Of a DNA stretch of 8,655 nt, positions 1 to 7,199 are shown one piece after another. The position numbers were made by a program, and so were the translations under genes. The notes beneath the pieces were generated by a model that did not search any database, was not told the origin of the DNA, and was given only the letters and a program-made list of their open reading frames with translations. Source of the stretch: Bacillota bacterium (GTDB lineage Bacteria > Bacillota > Clostridia > Christensenellales > UMGS416); the NCBI GenBank assembly GCA_023409755.1, contig JAEYRA010000200.1, positions 1 through 8,655 on the forward strand, read 5' to 3'. Numbering within the stretch: the stretch's first letter is position 1; every line of letters begins with the position of its first letter.

Positions 1-360
1 AACACGTGCTGGCCGGACGTTGCAAACAAGACCCGAAGGGCGCACCCTTCCCGCCCACAGCGGCTTCTCATCAAAGTATGCTCGATCTATGTTGTTGAAC
101 ACCCCATATGAAAGCCAAACGCCCAAACCCTGTACAGAAGTCATCCCCGGAAGCCGAGAGCCGATTCATCCGGTCGAGGCGCACCCACAGCCCGCCCGTG
201 GCACACACCGCCTCCCGCCCACAGGCGCGCCTCCAAGGGAAAGCTGGCACGAGCAGCAGCAAAACGCCGCGCGGCGACCTGTGCGTCGCGCGGCCGACAA
301 CAAGCTTGAACAAGCTCCTTTCCCCTCGCCTTCGTCGCGTAGCGGCGAAGGCGAACATGC
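1..360. other. Gene-free region downstream of sigF
   Basis: No coding region can be supported here. The open frames on both strands overlap each other, have no convincing ribosome binding site and translate to Arg/Pro/Ser-rich sequence typical of GC-rich shadow frames. The region holds a strong hairpin at 326-354, a perfect 12-bp palindrome at 265-276 (CGCCGCGCGGCG) and two copies of CCCGCCCACAG (50-60 and 214-224). I see no tRNA, promoter pair or mobile-element end. It is most likely intergenic sequence or the edge of a region continuing to the left. Confidence 0.6.
326..354 (-). terminator. Strong hairpin after sigF, possible spoIIA operon terminator
   Basis: A 13-bp stem (arms 326-338 and 342-354, one G-T wobble, 3-nt loop) begins 7 bp after the sigF stop codon, where an operon terminator is expected. 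Neither strand has a T-tract after it: on the minus strand the hairpin is followed by GGGGAAAGGAGC. It may be a mRNA 3'-end stabiliser, a Rho-dependent end or a non-canonical terminator. The stem is certain; the terminator role is inferred. Confidence 0.4.
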
Positions 361-1113
361 CTACCCCCCCGCCACCATGCCACGGAGCTTGGCGAGGATC
401 TTACTCTCGAGTCGGGAGATCTGCACCTGTGAAACGCCGATGGTCGCGGCAATCTCGCTCTGGGTCTTCTCCTGAAAGTAGCGCAGCAGGATGATCTGTC
501 GTTCCCGCGGCTCCAGTGAGCCCAGAAGTTCCTTGACGAGGATGCGGTCGATGTGGGTGTCGGGGCGGCCGCTGTCATCCTGCACGCGGTCGATGGTGCG
601 CACCGGGTTCTCGGCCCCGGGGTTCAGTTCCTCCTCAATGGAGCTGATGGGGTTCATCGCCTCCATCACATAGGCCAACTCCTCCGCCGGGATGCCTGCC
701 TCCTCGGCGATCTCGCCGGAGGTGGGTTCCCGCTGCAGGCGGGTGAAGAGCCTCTCCTGGGCGGCCATGAGCGTGCGTGCCTTCTCTTTGATGGAGCGGC
801 TGACCTTCATAGGCCCGTCGTCCCGCAGGAAACGGCGAATTTCCCCCATGATCATGGGCACCGCATAGGTGGAGAAGCACACGTTGTAGCTCATGTCAAA
901 GTTCTTGATGGCCTTGACAAAACCCACGCAGCCAATCTGAAACAGGTCCTCGTACTCGGCCCCACGGTCTCGGAACCGCTTGGCCACACTGTGGACGAGG
1001 GCCAGATTCTCACGGATCAGTTGTTCCTCAGCGGCAGCGTCGCCGGCCCGGGCCCGCAACAGCAGGTCCAGGGTGTCGGTCGCGGTCTGCGCCCTGGTCG
1101 GTTCGCGGCCCAT
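361..1113 (-). CDS. sigF: RNA polymerase sporulation sigma factor SigF (SpoIIAC)
   Basis: Sigma-70 family factor that directs RNA polymerase to early forespore genes during endospore formation. The 250-residue protein matches the family length. Region 2 lies at about residues 31-101 and contains DLFQIGCVGF (57-66), FSTYAVPMIMGEI (80-92) and RRFLRDDG (93-100), the core-binding and -10-binding signature of SigF/SigG. Region 3 is at about 110-155. Region 4 is at about 196-246 and includes an HTH, SEIAATIGVSQVQISRLE (219-236), for the -35 element. FLRDDGPMKVSRS favours SigF over SigG, and the spoIIAA-spoIIAB context settles it. The ATG at 1113 lies 1 bp after the spoIIAB stop (TAGcATG) and has no clear Shine-Dalgarno sequence, so translation is probably coupled to spoIIAB. 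A longer frame reaching 1209 overlaps spoIIAB and is rejected. Activity should be held in check by SpoIIAB. Confidence 0.96.
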   Translation of the reverse strand: MGREPTRAQTATDTLDLLLRARAGDAAAEEQLIRENLALVHSVAKRFRDRGAEYEDLFQIGCVGFVKAIKNFDMSYNVCFSTYAVPMIMGEIRRFLRDDGPMKVSRSIKEKARTLMAAQERLFTRLQREPTSGEIAEEAGIPAEELAYVMEAMNPISSIEEELNPGAENPVRTIDRVQDDSGRPDTHIDRILVKELLGSLEPRERQIILLRYFQEKTQSEIAATIGVSQVQISRLESKILAKLRGMVAGG

Positions 1114-1114
1114 G

Positions 1115-1564
1115 CTAATGCACGTCGGGCGACGCCGGCGGTGGGGTGACGCGTTTGACCATGCGCACGGTGGTGCCGTGGCCCGGCTCGCTCTGCACGT
1201 CCAGCTCATCCATGAAGCTCTGCATCACCGTGAACCCCATGCCGGAGCGCTCCTGCTCGGGCTGGGTGGTGAAGAACGGCTGCATGGCCTGCTCCACGTC
1301 CTCGATGCCCCGGCCCTCGTCGGCAATCTCCACCGTCAGCTCGTAGCCTTGCACCGCCGCGCGGATGACGATGGTGCCACCCCGGTTGCCATAGCCATGG
1401 ACAATCGAGTTGGTGACGGCCTCGGATACGGCGGTCTTGACGTCGGACAGCTCCTCCAGCGTGGGGTTAAGCCGTGCCAGGAACGCCCCCACCACCACCC
1501 TGGCGAAACTCTCGTTCTCTGAGAGGGCCGGAATCTCCAGCACCATTTCGTTGCGTCCCCTCAT
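1115..1564 (-). CDS. spoIIAB: Anti-sigma F factor / serine kinase SpoIIAB
   Basis: Binds SigF and keeps it inactive before septation, and phosphorylates SpoIIAA using ATP. The 149-residue protein is a GHKL-fold ATPase. The N box is SEAVTNSIVHGY (47-58), with Glu48 and Asn52 in the positions of the catalytic base and Mg ligand. The G1 box is DEGRGI (82-87). The ATP-lid/G2 box is ERSGMGF (105-111), preceded by PFFTTQPE (96-103). The N-terminus, NEMVLEIPALSENESFARV, closely resembles known SpoIIAB proteins, which supports the start at 1564. That start overlaps the spoIIAA stop as ATGA (4 bp) and has a GGGAGG ribosome binding site inside spoIIAA. The C-terminal tail, with TPPPASPDVH, is proline-rich and probably unstructured. 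Confidence 0.96.
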   Translation of the reverse strand: MRGRNEMVLEIPALSENESFARVVVGAFLARLNPTLEELSDVKTAVSEAVTNSIVHGYGNRGGTIVIRAAVQGYELTVEIADEGRGIEDVEQAMQPFFTTQPEQERSGMGFTVMQSFMDELDVQSEPGHGTTVRMVKRVTPPPASPDVH

Positions 1565-1881
1565 GCCTTTCGTCCTCCCTCCCGCTCCACCACCTGGTAG
1601 AGCCCGGCCAGCCGCAAAATGCGGTCCATCTTCTCGTTGACACCTCGTACGGCAAGCCTGCCGCCGGCGGCCTTCACTTTCTTGTAGCGCCCCAGAATGA
1701 CGCCGATGCCCGAGCTGTCCATAAAGCTCAGGCCCGACATGTCCAGCACCAGCCGGCAGCCCTTGCGCATGTCAAGGGCTGTGTCCAGCTCACGCCGCAC
1801 AAACTCTGCCGCGTGGTGGTCGAGTTCCCCCGTCAGCCACGCGATGACCTCTGTGGGGCGCTCCTCCAGTCTTACGTTCAC
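1561..1881 (-). CDS. spoIIAA: Anti-sigma F factor antagonist SpoIIAA
   Basis: STAS-domain anti-anti-sigma factor. In its unphosphorylated form it binds SpoIIAB and releases SigF in the forespore; SpoIIAB inactivates it by phosphorylating one serine. The 106-residue protein has the family hallmarks TGELDHHAAE (17-26) and LSFMDSSGIGVILGRYK (51-67). Ser57, the second serine of DSSG, corresponds to the phosphorylated serine in the family. The start is a GTG at 1881 preceded by AAGGAGG with 7 nt spacing; the frame stays open upstream to 2235, but that extension has no family similarity and no comparable ribosome binding site. This is the first gene of the operon spoIIAA-spoIIAB-sigF. I could not identify a convincing sigma-H promoter upstream, although this operon is sigma-H dependent in Bacillus. 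Confidence 0.95.
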   Translation of the reverse strand: MNVRLEERPTEVIAWLTGELDHHAAEFVRRELDTALDMRKGCRLVLDMSGLSFMDSSGIGVILGRYKKVKAAGGRLAVRGVNEKMDRILRLAGLYQVVEREGGRKA

Positions 1882-2308
1882 CGTGATTCCTCCTTCCCGG
1901 AAGCCAACCCTTCGCCGCTGCTCCGCGCCGCGCCTTCCTCGAAAGAACAGGGCTTTTGACGAACGCGGCCTGTGACAAAGGCTGCCACAAACCGCCAGCA
2001 CAGGCAGCGCCTTCCAGCACAGTATGCGCAGGGCACAATAGATGTATGCACATGATTTTTGGCCCATGGCGCAGCACGGCCAATAGGTTGTGCCGCCCAC
2101 CGCCGGCGTGTGAAAGGCAGCGCTCTGCGCCTTCGCCGTGCCATTCACACTTTCTTCAAAAACATGGTGTACAATGGGCAGAGCATGGCGCCGCTGAGCG
2201 ACATGCACATTTTGCCTTTGCTGCCAGCAACCCACGCATCGCGCACCCGTTGCGGTGCGTTTGCCATGGGTATGCTATGCACACAGGGAAGAAGAGACGG
2301 AGGCTGCT
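1882..2308. other. Divergent intergenic region between spoIIA and the PBP gene
   Basis: These 427 bp separate the minus-strand spoIIA operon from the plus-strand penicillin-binding protein gene and should hold both promoters. On the minus side the only clear element is the spoIIAA ribosome binding site AAGGAGG. On the plus side there is a TACAAT hexamer at 2170-2175, a small hairpin with arms CGCACC/GGTGCG (2242-2259), and the ribosome binding site CGGAGG at 2298-2303. Open frames crossing the region lack recognisable protein character, so I call no gene here. Confidence 0.55.
2170..2175 (+). promoter_or_regulatory. Possible -10 element for the PBP gene
   Basis: TACAAT matches the sigma-A -10 consensus at 5 of 6 positions. 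No good -35 lies at 16-18 bp; the nearest similar hexamer, TTCACA (2144-2149), is 20 bp away, which is too far. If used, it would give a 5' leader of about 125 nt before the TTG start at 2309. This is a weak call. Confidence 0.25.
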
Positions 2309-2311
2309 TTG
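2298..2311 (+). promoter_or_regulatory. Ribosome binding site and TTG start deciding the PBP start
   Basis: CGGAGG (2298-2303) lies 5 nt before an in-frame TTG at 2309. The upstream GTG at 2255 gives the longest frame but has no Shine-Dalgarno sequence and adds 18 residues that do not look like a PBP N-terminus. The TTG gives a short basic cytoplasmic segment followed by the membrane anchor, as expected. Confidence 0.7.
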
Positions 2312-4843
2312 GCACGCACACAGCTGAAAAGAATTAAGGGGAACAAAGGGAAGCGGAACTGGAAGCGGATCTTCATCAATGCTGCCAAGATTGCCGGTGG
2401 GCTGACGCTCTTAGGCATGGCCGCGGCCATCGTGTTGTTCATCTGGCTCATCAACGTCACGGACTGGAAGAGCTTTGACCCGGCCAAGATCGCCAACCAG
2501 GCTCAGTCCCTGCTCATTTATGACAAGGACGGCAAAGAGGTCGCCGGCGTCTCCAGCGGTCAAAACCGCATCTGGGTATCGCTCGATAAGGTGCCGGGGA
2601 AGGTGCAAAAGGCCTTCATTGCCACCGAGGACGTACGGTTTTACTCCCACTCGGGCGTGGACATCCGCCGCATCTTCGGCGCCCTGCTGGAAGACATCAA
2701 ACAGGGCTCCAAGGCACAGGGCGCCAGCACCATCAGCCAGCAGCTCATCAAGCTCACCCACCTGACGAACGAGAAAACCTGGACACGCAAACTGCAAGAG
2801 GCGCGGCTGGCCATCCAGCTGGAGCAGACGTACAGCAAGGATGAGATCCTGGAGATGTACCTCAACACCGTCTACTTTGGCAACGGCGCGTACGGCATTG
2901 AGGCGGCGGCGGAGTCCTACTTTGGCAAAACGTGTGACAAACTGACCACCGCTGAAGGGGCGCTGCTGGCCGGCATTCTGAAAAGCCCGGCCAAGTACGC
3001 CCCTCACCTGCACCTTGATAATTCCATTGAACGGCGCAACCTCATCCTGGGCCTCATGAACAAGTACGGGTTCATCGATGAAGACGAGATGAACGAAGGG
3101 AAGGACGAGGAGGTCAAGCTCAAGCTCGACAGCAAAAAATCCAACGACTACGGCTACTTCATGGACGCGGCGGTGACCGAGGCGTTGGGGCTCCTAAACC
3201 TCGATTATGAGGATCTCGTCTCCGGCGGGTACCGCATCCATACCTCCATGGACCGGAAGCTGCAGACCCAGTGCGACAAGTTGATGGCTGACGACGACTC
3301 CTTCCCCAAGGACGCCAAGGACGGCACCCCGGTGGAAGGCGCACTCATCGTGCTGGACAGTGAGACCGGCGCGGCCCGCGCCGTGGTGGGCGGGCGGGAG
3401 TACACCACCCGCATGGGCCTCAACCGTGCCACCAGCGCACGCCGCCAACCCGGCTCCACCATCAAACCCGCGCTGGTCTACGGCCCAGCCATCGACCGCT
3501 ATGGCTACAACCCGGCCTCCATGATCCTCGATGAAAAGACCGACTTCAACGGCTACTCTCCCTCCAACTCCGGCGACAGGTACCGCGGTTGGGTCACCAT
3601 GCGCACGTCGCTGGTCAATTCCATCAATGTTTCGGCGGTCAAGATCCTGAACGACGTGGGGCTCACCACGGCCAAGGACTTTGCCAGCCGCCTGGGGATC
3701 CCCTTTGCTAAGGGTGATGACAGCCTGGCGCTGGCGCTGGGCGGCTTTACAGAGGGTGTCACGCCGATGGAGTTGGCCTCAGCCTACACAGCCTTCTCCA
3801 ACGGCGGCCGATATGCAAAGGGTTCCTTCATTGACCAGATCACGGATGCCGATGGTAAAGTGCTCTACGAAAACAAACACGAGACCACGCTGGCGATGAG
3901 CTCCTCCACGGCGTTCCTCGTCACCTCCATGCTGCAGGACGCCGCCCAGGAAGGCACGGCCAAGCTCCTGGGCACCAGCAACCTGCCGGTGGCCGCCAAG
4001 ACCGGCACCGTCAACTGGAAAGGCAGCAAGAACCGCGACGTGTGGCTGGCCGGCTACAACCCCAAGTACACCATCGTGGCGTGGGAGGGCTTTGACAAGA
4101 CCGACGACGAACACTACCTCGCCAGCAGTGTGACGGGCGGCAAGTACCCGGCCAAGATCGTCAAGGGCGTGTTTGACTACCTCTACAAGGACAAGGACGC
4201 ACCCGACTTCACCATCCCGGACACGGTGACGATGGTTGCGCTCGACAAGAAGGCGCTCTACGACACCCAGAAGCAGCTGCTGGCCTCGGAGCTTACGCCT
4301 GAGGACTCCAAGCTGTATGAATACTTCCCCACCGACGCGGTACCAACCGAGACGAGCAACTATTGGCAGATGCCTGCAACGCCCACGGACTTCTCGGCCA
4401 CCCTCTCCGCCAGAAATCTGCCGCAGTTGTCGTTTACCATCGTGCAGTCCTTCGCCCGGTACGATCTCTACCGTGTGGACATGCTGGGGCAGACGGCCAG
4501 GATCGCCTCGTTCACCGGCAACGCGGGTAAAGCCATCCAGTATGAGGACATAACCGCCACCGCCGGAACCTGGCAGTATTATGCGCTGCCGGTGCACCCG
4601 GACATCAACGTGACCGGTCAGCCCACCGCGAGCCAAGAGGTCGTGGTGCCCGCTGCGCCCGAGCCCACCGCGACCGGCGGCTTCGTGTGGCCCTTCCCGC
4701 TGCCGGGGTGGACGGCCACGCCAACCCCCACACCGGAGGTTTCCACCGCACCGGAGACCACACCCACCCCTGAGGAGACCGTGGCCAGCAACAACCGGCG
4801 GAGCCCACCAAAGAACAAGCCAGCAAAAAAGAACGGAGCATAA
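2309..4843 (+). CDS. Class A penicillin-binding protein, PBP1A-type (transglycosylase/transpeptidase)
   Basis: Bifunctional peptidoglycan synthase that polymerises lipid II into glycan strands and cross-links the stem peptides outside the membrane. From the TTG start it has 844 residues: a basic cytoplasmic N-terminus (1-20), one membrane segment (about 27-49), then a GT51 glycosyltransferase domain with EDVRFYSHSG (107-116, catalytic Glu107), GASTISQQLIK (138-148), RKLQEA (160-165) and ILEMYLN (180-186). The transpeptidase domain carries STIK (383-386, catalytic Ser383), SIN (438-440) and KTG (564-566), so both activities should be intact. After about residue 690 comes a possible fibronectin-like beta domain, then a Pro/Thr-rich tail ending in Lys-rich residues, probably a flexible wall-spanning segment. 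The gene stands alone, divergent from spoIIA. Family assignment is firm; the choice among pbp paralogue names is not, so no symbol is given. Confidence 0.95.
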   Translation: MARTQLKRIKGNKGKRNWKRIFINAAKIAGGLTLLGMAAAIVLFIWLINVTDWKSFDPAKIANQAQSLLIYDKDGKEVAGVSSGQNRIWVSLDKVPGKVQKAFIATEDVRFYSHSGVDIRRIFGALLEDIKQGSKAQGASTISQQLIKLTHLTNEKTWTRKLQEARLAIQLEQTYSKDEILEMYLNTVYFGNGAYGIEAAAESYFGKTCDKLTTAEGALLAGILKSPAKYAPHLHLDNSIERRNLILGLMNKYGFIDEDEMNEGKDEEVKLKLDSKKSNDYGYFMDAAVTEALGLLNLDYEDLVSGGYRIHTSMDRKLQTQCDKLMADDDSFPKDAKDGTPVEGALIVLDSETGAARAVVGGREYTTRMGLNRATSARRQPGSTIKPALVYGPAIDRYGYNPASMILDEKTDFNGYSPSNSGDRYRGWVTMRTSLVNSINVSAVKILNDVGLTTAKDFASRLGIPFAKGDDSLALALGGFTEGVTPMELASAYTAFSNGGRYAKGSFIDQITDADGKVLYENKHETTLAMSSSTAFLVTSMLQDAAQEGTAKLLGTSNLPVAAKTGTVNWKGSKNRDVWLAGYNPKYTIVAWEGFDKTDDEHYLASSVTGGKYPAKIVKGVFDYLYKDKDAPDFTIPDTVTMVALDKKALYDTQKQLLASELTPEDSKLYEYFPTDAVPTETSNYWQMPATPTDFSATLSARNLPQLSFTIVQSFARYDLYRVDMLGQTARIASFTGNAGKAIQYEDITATAGTWQYYALPVHPDINVTGQPTASQEVVVPAAPEPTATGGFVWPFPLPGWTATPTPTPEVSTAPETTPTPEETVASNNRRSPPKNKPAKKNGA

Positions 4844-4848
4844 ACGAG

Positions 4849-4877
4849 AAGGACGGAGCACGTTGCTCCGTCCTTTT
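4849..4877 (+). terminator. Rho-independent terminator of the PBP gene, shared with the convergent GNAT gene
   Basis: A perfect 12-bp stem (AAGGACGGAGCA at 4849-4860, TGCTCCGTCCTT at 4864-4875) with a CGT loop lies 5 nt after the PBP stop and ends in TTTT (4874-4877). The stop codon of the minus-strand acetyltransferase gene (4878-4876) directly abuts the stem, so the same hairpin can end transcripts from both sides. On the minus strand its tail is weaker (CTCGTTT). Confidence 0.85.
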
Positions 4878-5508
4878 ATGACCGGCGACCGCATCCGTTC
4901 CCGCGGGCGTATTCCTGCTTTGTCAGAGCAAAATGGGTTTCCTCATTCCCACGGAGTCCCTGGAGCAGGTCGTCAGCAGGGAACAGGCGAAATCCGTTGT
5001 TCAAAAACGTTCGTTGGCTGCGGGCATTGTGATCCCCCACGAGGCAATGCAGCACATCGACCCGCTCGAGCCGAAAAGCAAACTCGACAAGCATGCCCAC
5101 TAAACCGGTGCCGATTCCCCTGCCCCAAAACTCCTTTTCGCCGATCGTCATATCGATCCGGCGCACATCCTGCCCCGGATACAGGTCACACACCTCCGGC
5201 AGGTTCATCCGCTGGAGCCAACACTCCCCGATTGCTTGCCCGTCCGCCTCCACCAGGAAGCAGAAGGCGCTGCGCGACACGGCCCCATAGATACTCCGCA
5301 CCGCTTTCTCGTCGTAGATGTGGGGCGGTTCCTCCGCCGTGTAGACCGGGGTCTTGCCCGGCCCACTCTCCTCCCAGTATACGATCTCAGGGTCAGCGTT
5401 CCACCGGTACAACAGCGGCAGATGGTCGTCGCACAGGGGCCTCAGCACCAGGCCAACCCCACCGGCTCTACCGGTGAGTGTCACACCATGCGCGGTGATG
5501 ACCGCCAT
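4876..5508 (-). CDS. GNAT acetyltransferase, aminoglycoside 6'-N-acetyltransferase-like
   Basis: Predicted acetyl-CoA-dependent N-acetyltransferase of 210 residues. The acetyl-CoA binding motif A is WGRGIGTGL (128-136), preceded by beta-strand 4, RRIDMTIGEKEFWG (116-129), and followed by motif B, NARSQRTFLNNGF (161-173). The N-terminal half, LRPLCDDHLPLLYRWNADPE (22-41), is the RimJ/RimL/AAC(6') layout. The combination IDMTIGEKEFWGRGIGTG is close to the AAC(6')-I style of aminoglycoside-modifying enzymes, but the substrate cannot be fixed by eye; other amines or protein N-termini are possible. The ATG at 5508 has a GAGGAGG ribosome binding site. The gene starts 18 bp after the ABC-F stop on the same strand, with no promoter or terminator visible between them, so the two are probably co-transcribed and share the leader control upstream of the ABC-F gene. 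Confidence 0.85.
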   Translation of the reverse strand: MAVITAHGVTLTGRAGGVGLVLRPLCDDHLPLLYRWNADPEIVYWEESGPGKTPVYTAEEPPHIYDEKAVRSIYGAVSRSAFCFLVEADGQAIGECWLQRMNLPEVCDLYPGQDVRRIDMTIGEKEFWGRGIGTGLVGMLVEFAFRLERVDVLHCLVGDHNARSQRTFLNNGFRLFPADDLLQGLRGNEETHFALTKQEYARGNGCGRRS

Positions 5509-5526
5509 TTGCCACCCCTCCTCTCC

Positions 5527-7080
5527 TTAGCGCCGCAGCAACCGCTCCACGTCAAAGACCCGGTCCACCAGGCCTTCGTAAAAGTGGTCGTCGTGGCTTA
5601 CCAGCAGCACCGTGCCATCGAAGGCAGCCAGTGCCTCCCGCAGGGCTTCCTTGGCGTCGGCGTCCAGGTGGTTGGTCGGCTCATCCAGAATGAGCAGCGT
5701 GCACGGTGCAATCATCAGCCGGCAGAGCTTGACCTTGGCCTGCTCACCGCCGCTGAGGGTGGAAAGTGGTTTCTCCACATGCTCCCGTCGGATGCCGCAA
5801 CGTGCCAGATAACTGCGCACCTCCTGGGGTGACAGGCGGGGATAGGCCGCGCAGATTTCATCGAGCGGGGTGGAGGCGGCATTCCGCCAGCGGTGGTCCT
5901 GCTCGTAGTACCCCACCGCCACCCGGTCGGCGAAGTGATACTGCCCGCCCAACGAAGGCAGTTCACCGGCGATCGTCTTTAAAAACGTCGTCTTGCCAAT
6001 GCCGTTGAACCCCCGCACCGCCACCCGCTGGCCTTGCCGCAGGGTCAGGTTGATGCCGGTGAGCAGCGGGTACTGGTAGCCGATGGCCAAGCCCTCCACT
6101 TCCAGCAGCAGGGGTTCGGGCACAGGGCTGTGGCGGAAGCGGAACACCGGCTTGACCGCCACGGTAGGGCGTTCCATCCGCTCAATGCGATTGAGACGCT
6201 TGATGCGGCTCTGGGCCTGGCGGGCGGTGGCGGTGCGCACGCGGTTGCGGTTGATGTAGTCCTCCAACCGCTCAATCTCCTCGCGTTGGCGCTGGTACTG
6301 GCGAACATACTCCTCCCGCCGCTGCTCCTTCTGAGCGAGGAAGCTGGCATAGCTGCCGGTGTAGCGGTTGATCTGCCCAAAGGCAATGTCGCAGATGCAG
6401 TTGGTCACCGTGTCCAGGAACGCCCCGTCGTGACTCACGATGAGGAACGCCCCCTCGAACCCCCGCAGGAACTTGCCCAGCCAGTCGATGTGCGACCGGT
6501 CGAGGAAGTTCGTGGGCTCGTCCAGCAACAGTACGTCGGGGGCCTCCAACAACAGTTTCGCCAGCAGTACCTTGGCCCGCTGCCCGCCGGAGAGTTCGCC
6601 CACCGGCCGCTCCAACCCCAGGGCCGCTACGCCCAGCCCCGCCGCCACCCGGGCGATGTGGCTGTCAATGGCGTAGAAGCCGCCGCGTTCCAGCGCCTGC
6701 TGCAGCCGGTCGGCCCGGGCGATGAGACGCTCCAGCTCCCCAGCCCCGGCGTGAGCCAGTGCCTCATGGGTGCGCGCAAGCTCCGCGTCGGTCTCAAAGA
6801 GCCCGCGGTAGGCGGTGCGCAGATAGTCGAGAATGGACAGCGCCGGGTCCACACTGGCGTATTGGTCGAGATACCCCACCGTTACCCGGGGCTGCCAGGC
6901 AATCTGGCCGCCCTCAGCCAGCAGCTGGCCAGCTGCCAGGCGGATAAGGGTGCTCTTGCCCGAGCCATTGGGGCCTGTCAGGCCCATGTGGTCGCCGGGC
7001 AGCAGGCGCAGCTCGGCGTCCTGGAAGAGACGCTTCTCCCCAAAGCCATGGTTCAGATGCTCTATCGTCAAAATGCTCAT
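5527..7080 (-). CDS. ABC-F family ATPase (ribosome-associated, possible antibiotic-resistance or translation factor)
   Basis: Soluble protein of 517 residues with two ABC ATPase domains and no membrane segments, the ABC-F design. These proteins bind the ribosomal E site and either free stalled ribosomes or displace antibiotics. Domain 1: Walker A GPNGSGKST (36-44), signature LSGGQ (163-167), Walker B VLLLDEPT (183-190), switch His217. Domain 2: Walker A GFNGIGKTT (357-365), signature LSGGE (442-446), Walker B LLILDEPTNH (462-471), switch His496. Both catalytic Glu residues are present. The linker (about 250-310) is a charged helical hairpin with RTATARQAQSRIKRLNRIERMERP-like character, similar to the YdiF group, but the C-terminal coiled-coil extension of YdiF is absent. 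The ATG at 7080 (MSIL) is preferred, with AGGTG 6 nt upstream; an ATG two codons earlier is too close to it. The structured leader upstream suggests inducible expression. Confidence 0.93.
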   Translation of the reverse strand: MSILTIEHLNHGFGEKRLFQDAELRLLPGDHMGLTGPNGSGKSTLIRLAAGQLLAEGGQIAWQPRVTVGYLDQYASVDPALSILDYLRTAYRGLFETDAELARTHEALAHAGAGELERLIARADRLQQALERGGFYAIDSHIARVAAGLGVAALGLERPVGELSGGQRAKVLLAKLLLEAPDVLLLDEPTNFLDRSHIDWLGKFLRGFEGAFLIVSHDGAFLDTVTNCICDIAFGQINRYTGSYASFLAQKEQRREEYVRQYQRQREEIERLEDYINRNRVRTATARQAQSRIKRLNRIERMERPTVAVKPVFRFRHSPVPEPLLLEVEGLAIGYQYPLLTGINLTLRQGQRVAVRGFNGIGKTTFLKTIAGELPSLGGQYHFADRVAVGYYEQDHRWRNAASTPLDEICAAYPRLSPQEVRSYLARCGIRREHVEKPLSTLSGGEQAKVKLCRLMIAPCTLLILDEPTNHLDADAKEALREALAAFDGTVLLVSHDDHFYEGLVDRVFDVERLLRR

Positions 7081-7098
7081 ATCCATCACCTTTCCAAT

Positions 7099-7127
7099 AA
7101 AAAAAGAAGGGGCCATCGCCTCTTCTT
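7099..7127 (-). terminator. Terminator-like hairpin T2 in the ABC-F leader (attenuator)
   Basis: Read on the minus strand, AAGAAGAGG (7127-7119) pairs with CCCCTTCTT (7112-7104) with one mismatch and a 6-nt loop, followed by a run of T down to 7099. The T-run ends 18 nt before the ABC-F start codon at 7080, just ahead of its ribosome binding site. No gene ends here, so the hairpin most likely stops ABC-F transcription conditionally. Confidence 0.75.
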
Positions 7128-7133
7128 CCCAAA

Positions 7134-7168
7134 ACCCGGGCACGGACCGGGTCAACCGCCCAAGGCGG
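7134..7168 (-). other. Two small hairpins between T1 and T2 in the ABC-F leader
   Basis: On the minus strand CCGCC (7168-7164) pairs perfectly with GGCGG (7160-7156) around TTG, and ACCCGG (7152-7147) pairs perfectly with CCGGGT (7139-7134) around 7 nt. The second is followed by TTTT overlapping its arm (7134-7131). Both sit between the two terminator-like hairpins and may be parts of alternative leader folds. Confidence 0.5.
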
Positions 7169-7199
7169 CAAACAAAAACAACAGCGATGCAGTTTCATT

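Noticed and set aside
265..276. Perfect palindrome CGCCGCGCGGCG as an operator
   Set aside because: It is low-complexity GC sequence in GC-rich DNA with no promoter nearby, so chance is the simpler explanation.
20..475. Long plus-strand open frame at the left edge, and a minus-strand frame at 71-358
   Set aside because: They overlap each other and sigF, have no ribosome binding site, and encode Pro/Arg/Ser-rich low-complexity sequence typical of shadow frames in GC-rich DNA.
2031..2040. GGGCACAATA, which fits a sigma-F type -10 element upstream of the PBP gene
   Set aside because: No matching -35 (GYATA) lies 14-17 bp upstream, and the site is about 270 bp from the start codon.
1882..2100. 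Sigma-H promoter expected for the spoIIA operon
   Set aside because: AGGAAGG appears on the minus strand near 1935, but no GAAT-like -10 follows at the right distance, so I could not support a call.
2255..2308. GTG at 2255 as the PBP start
   Set aside because: It gives the longest frame but lacks a ribosome binding site; the TTG at 2309 has CGGAGG at 5 nt spacing.
6914..7198. Minus-strand frame starting MKLHRCCFCLPPW in the ABC-F leader, considered as a second leader peptide
   Set aside because: Its ATG at 7198 has no usable Shine-Dalgarno sequence, and the frame runs out of phase deep into the ABC-F gene instead of ending in the leader.
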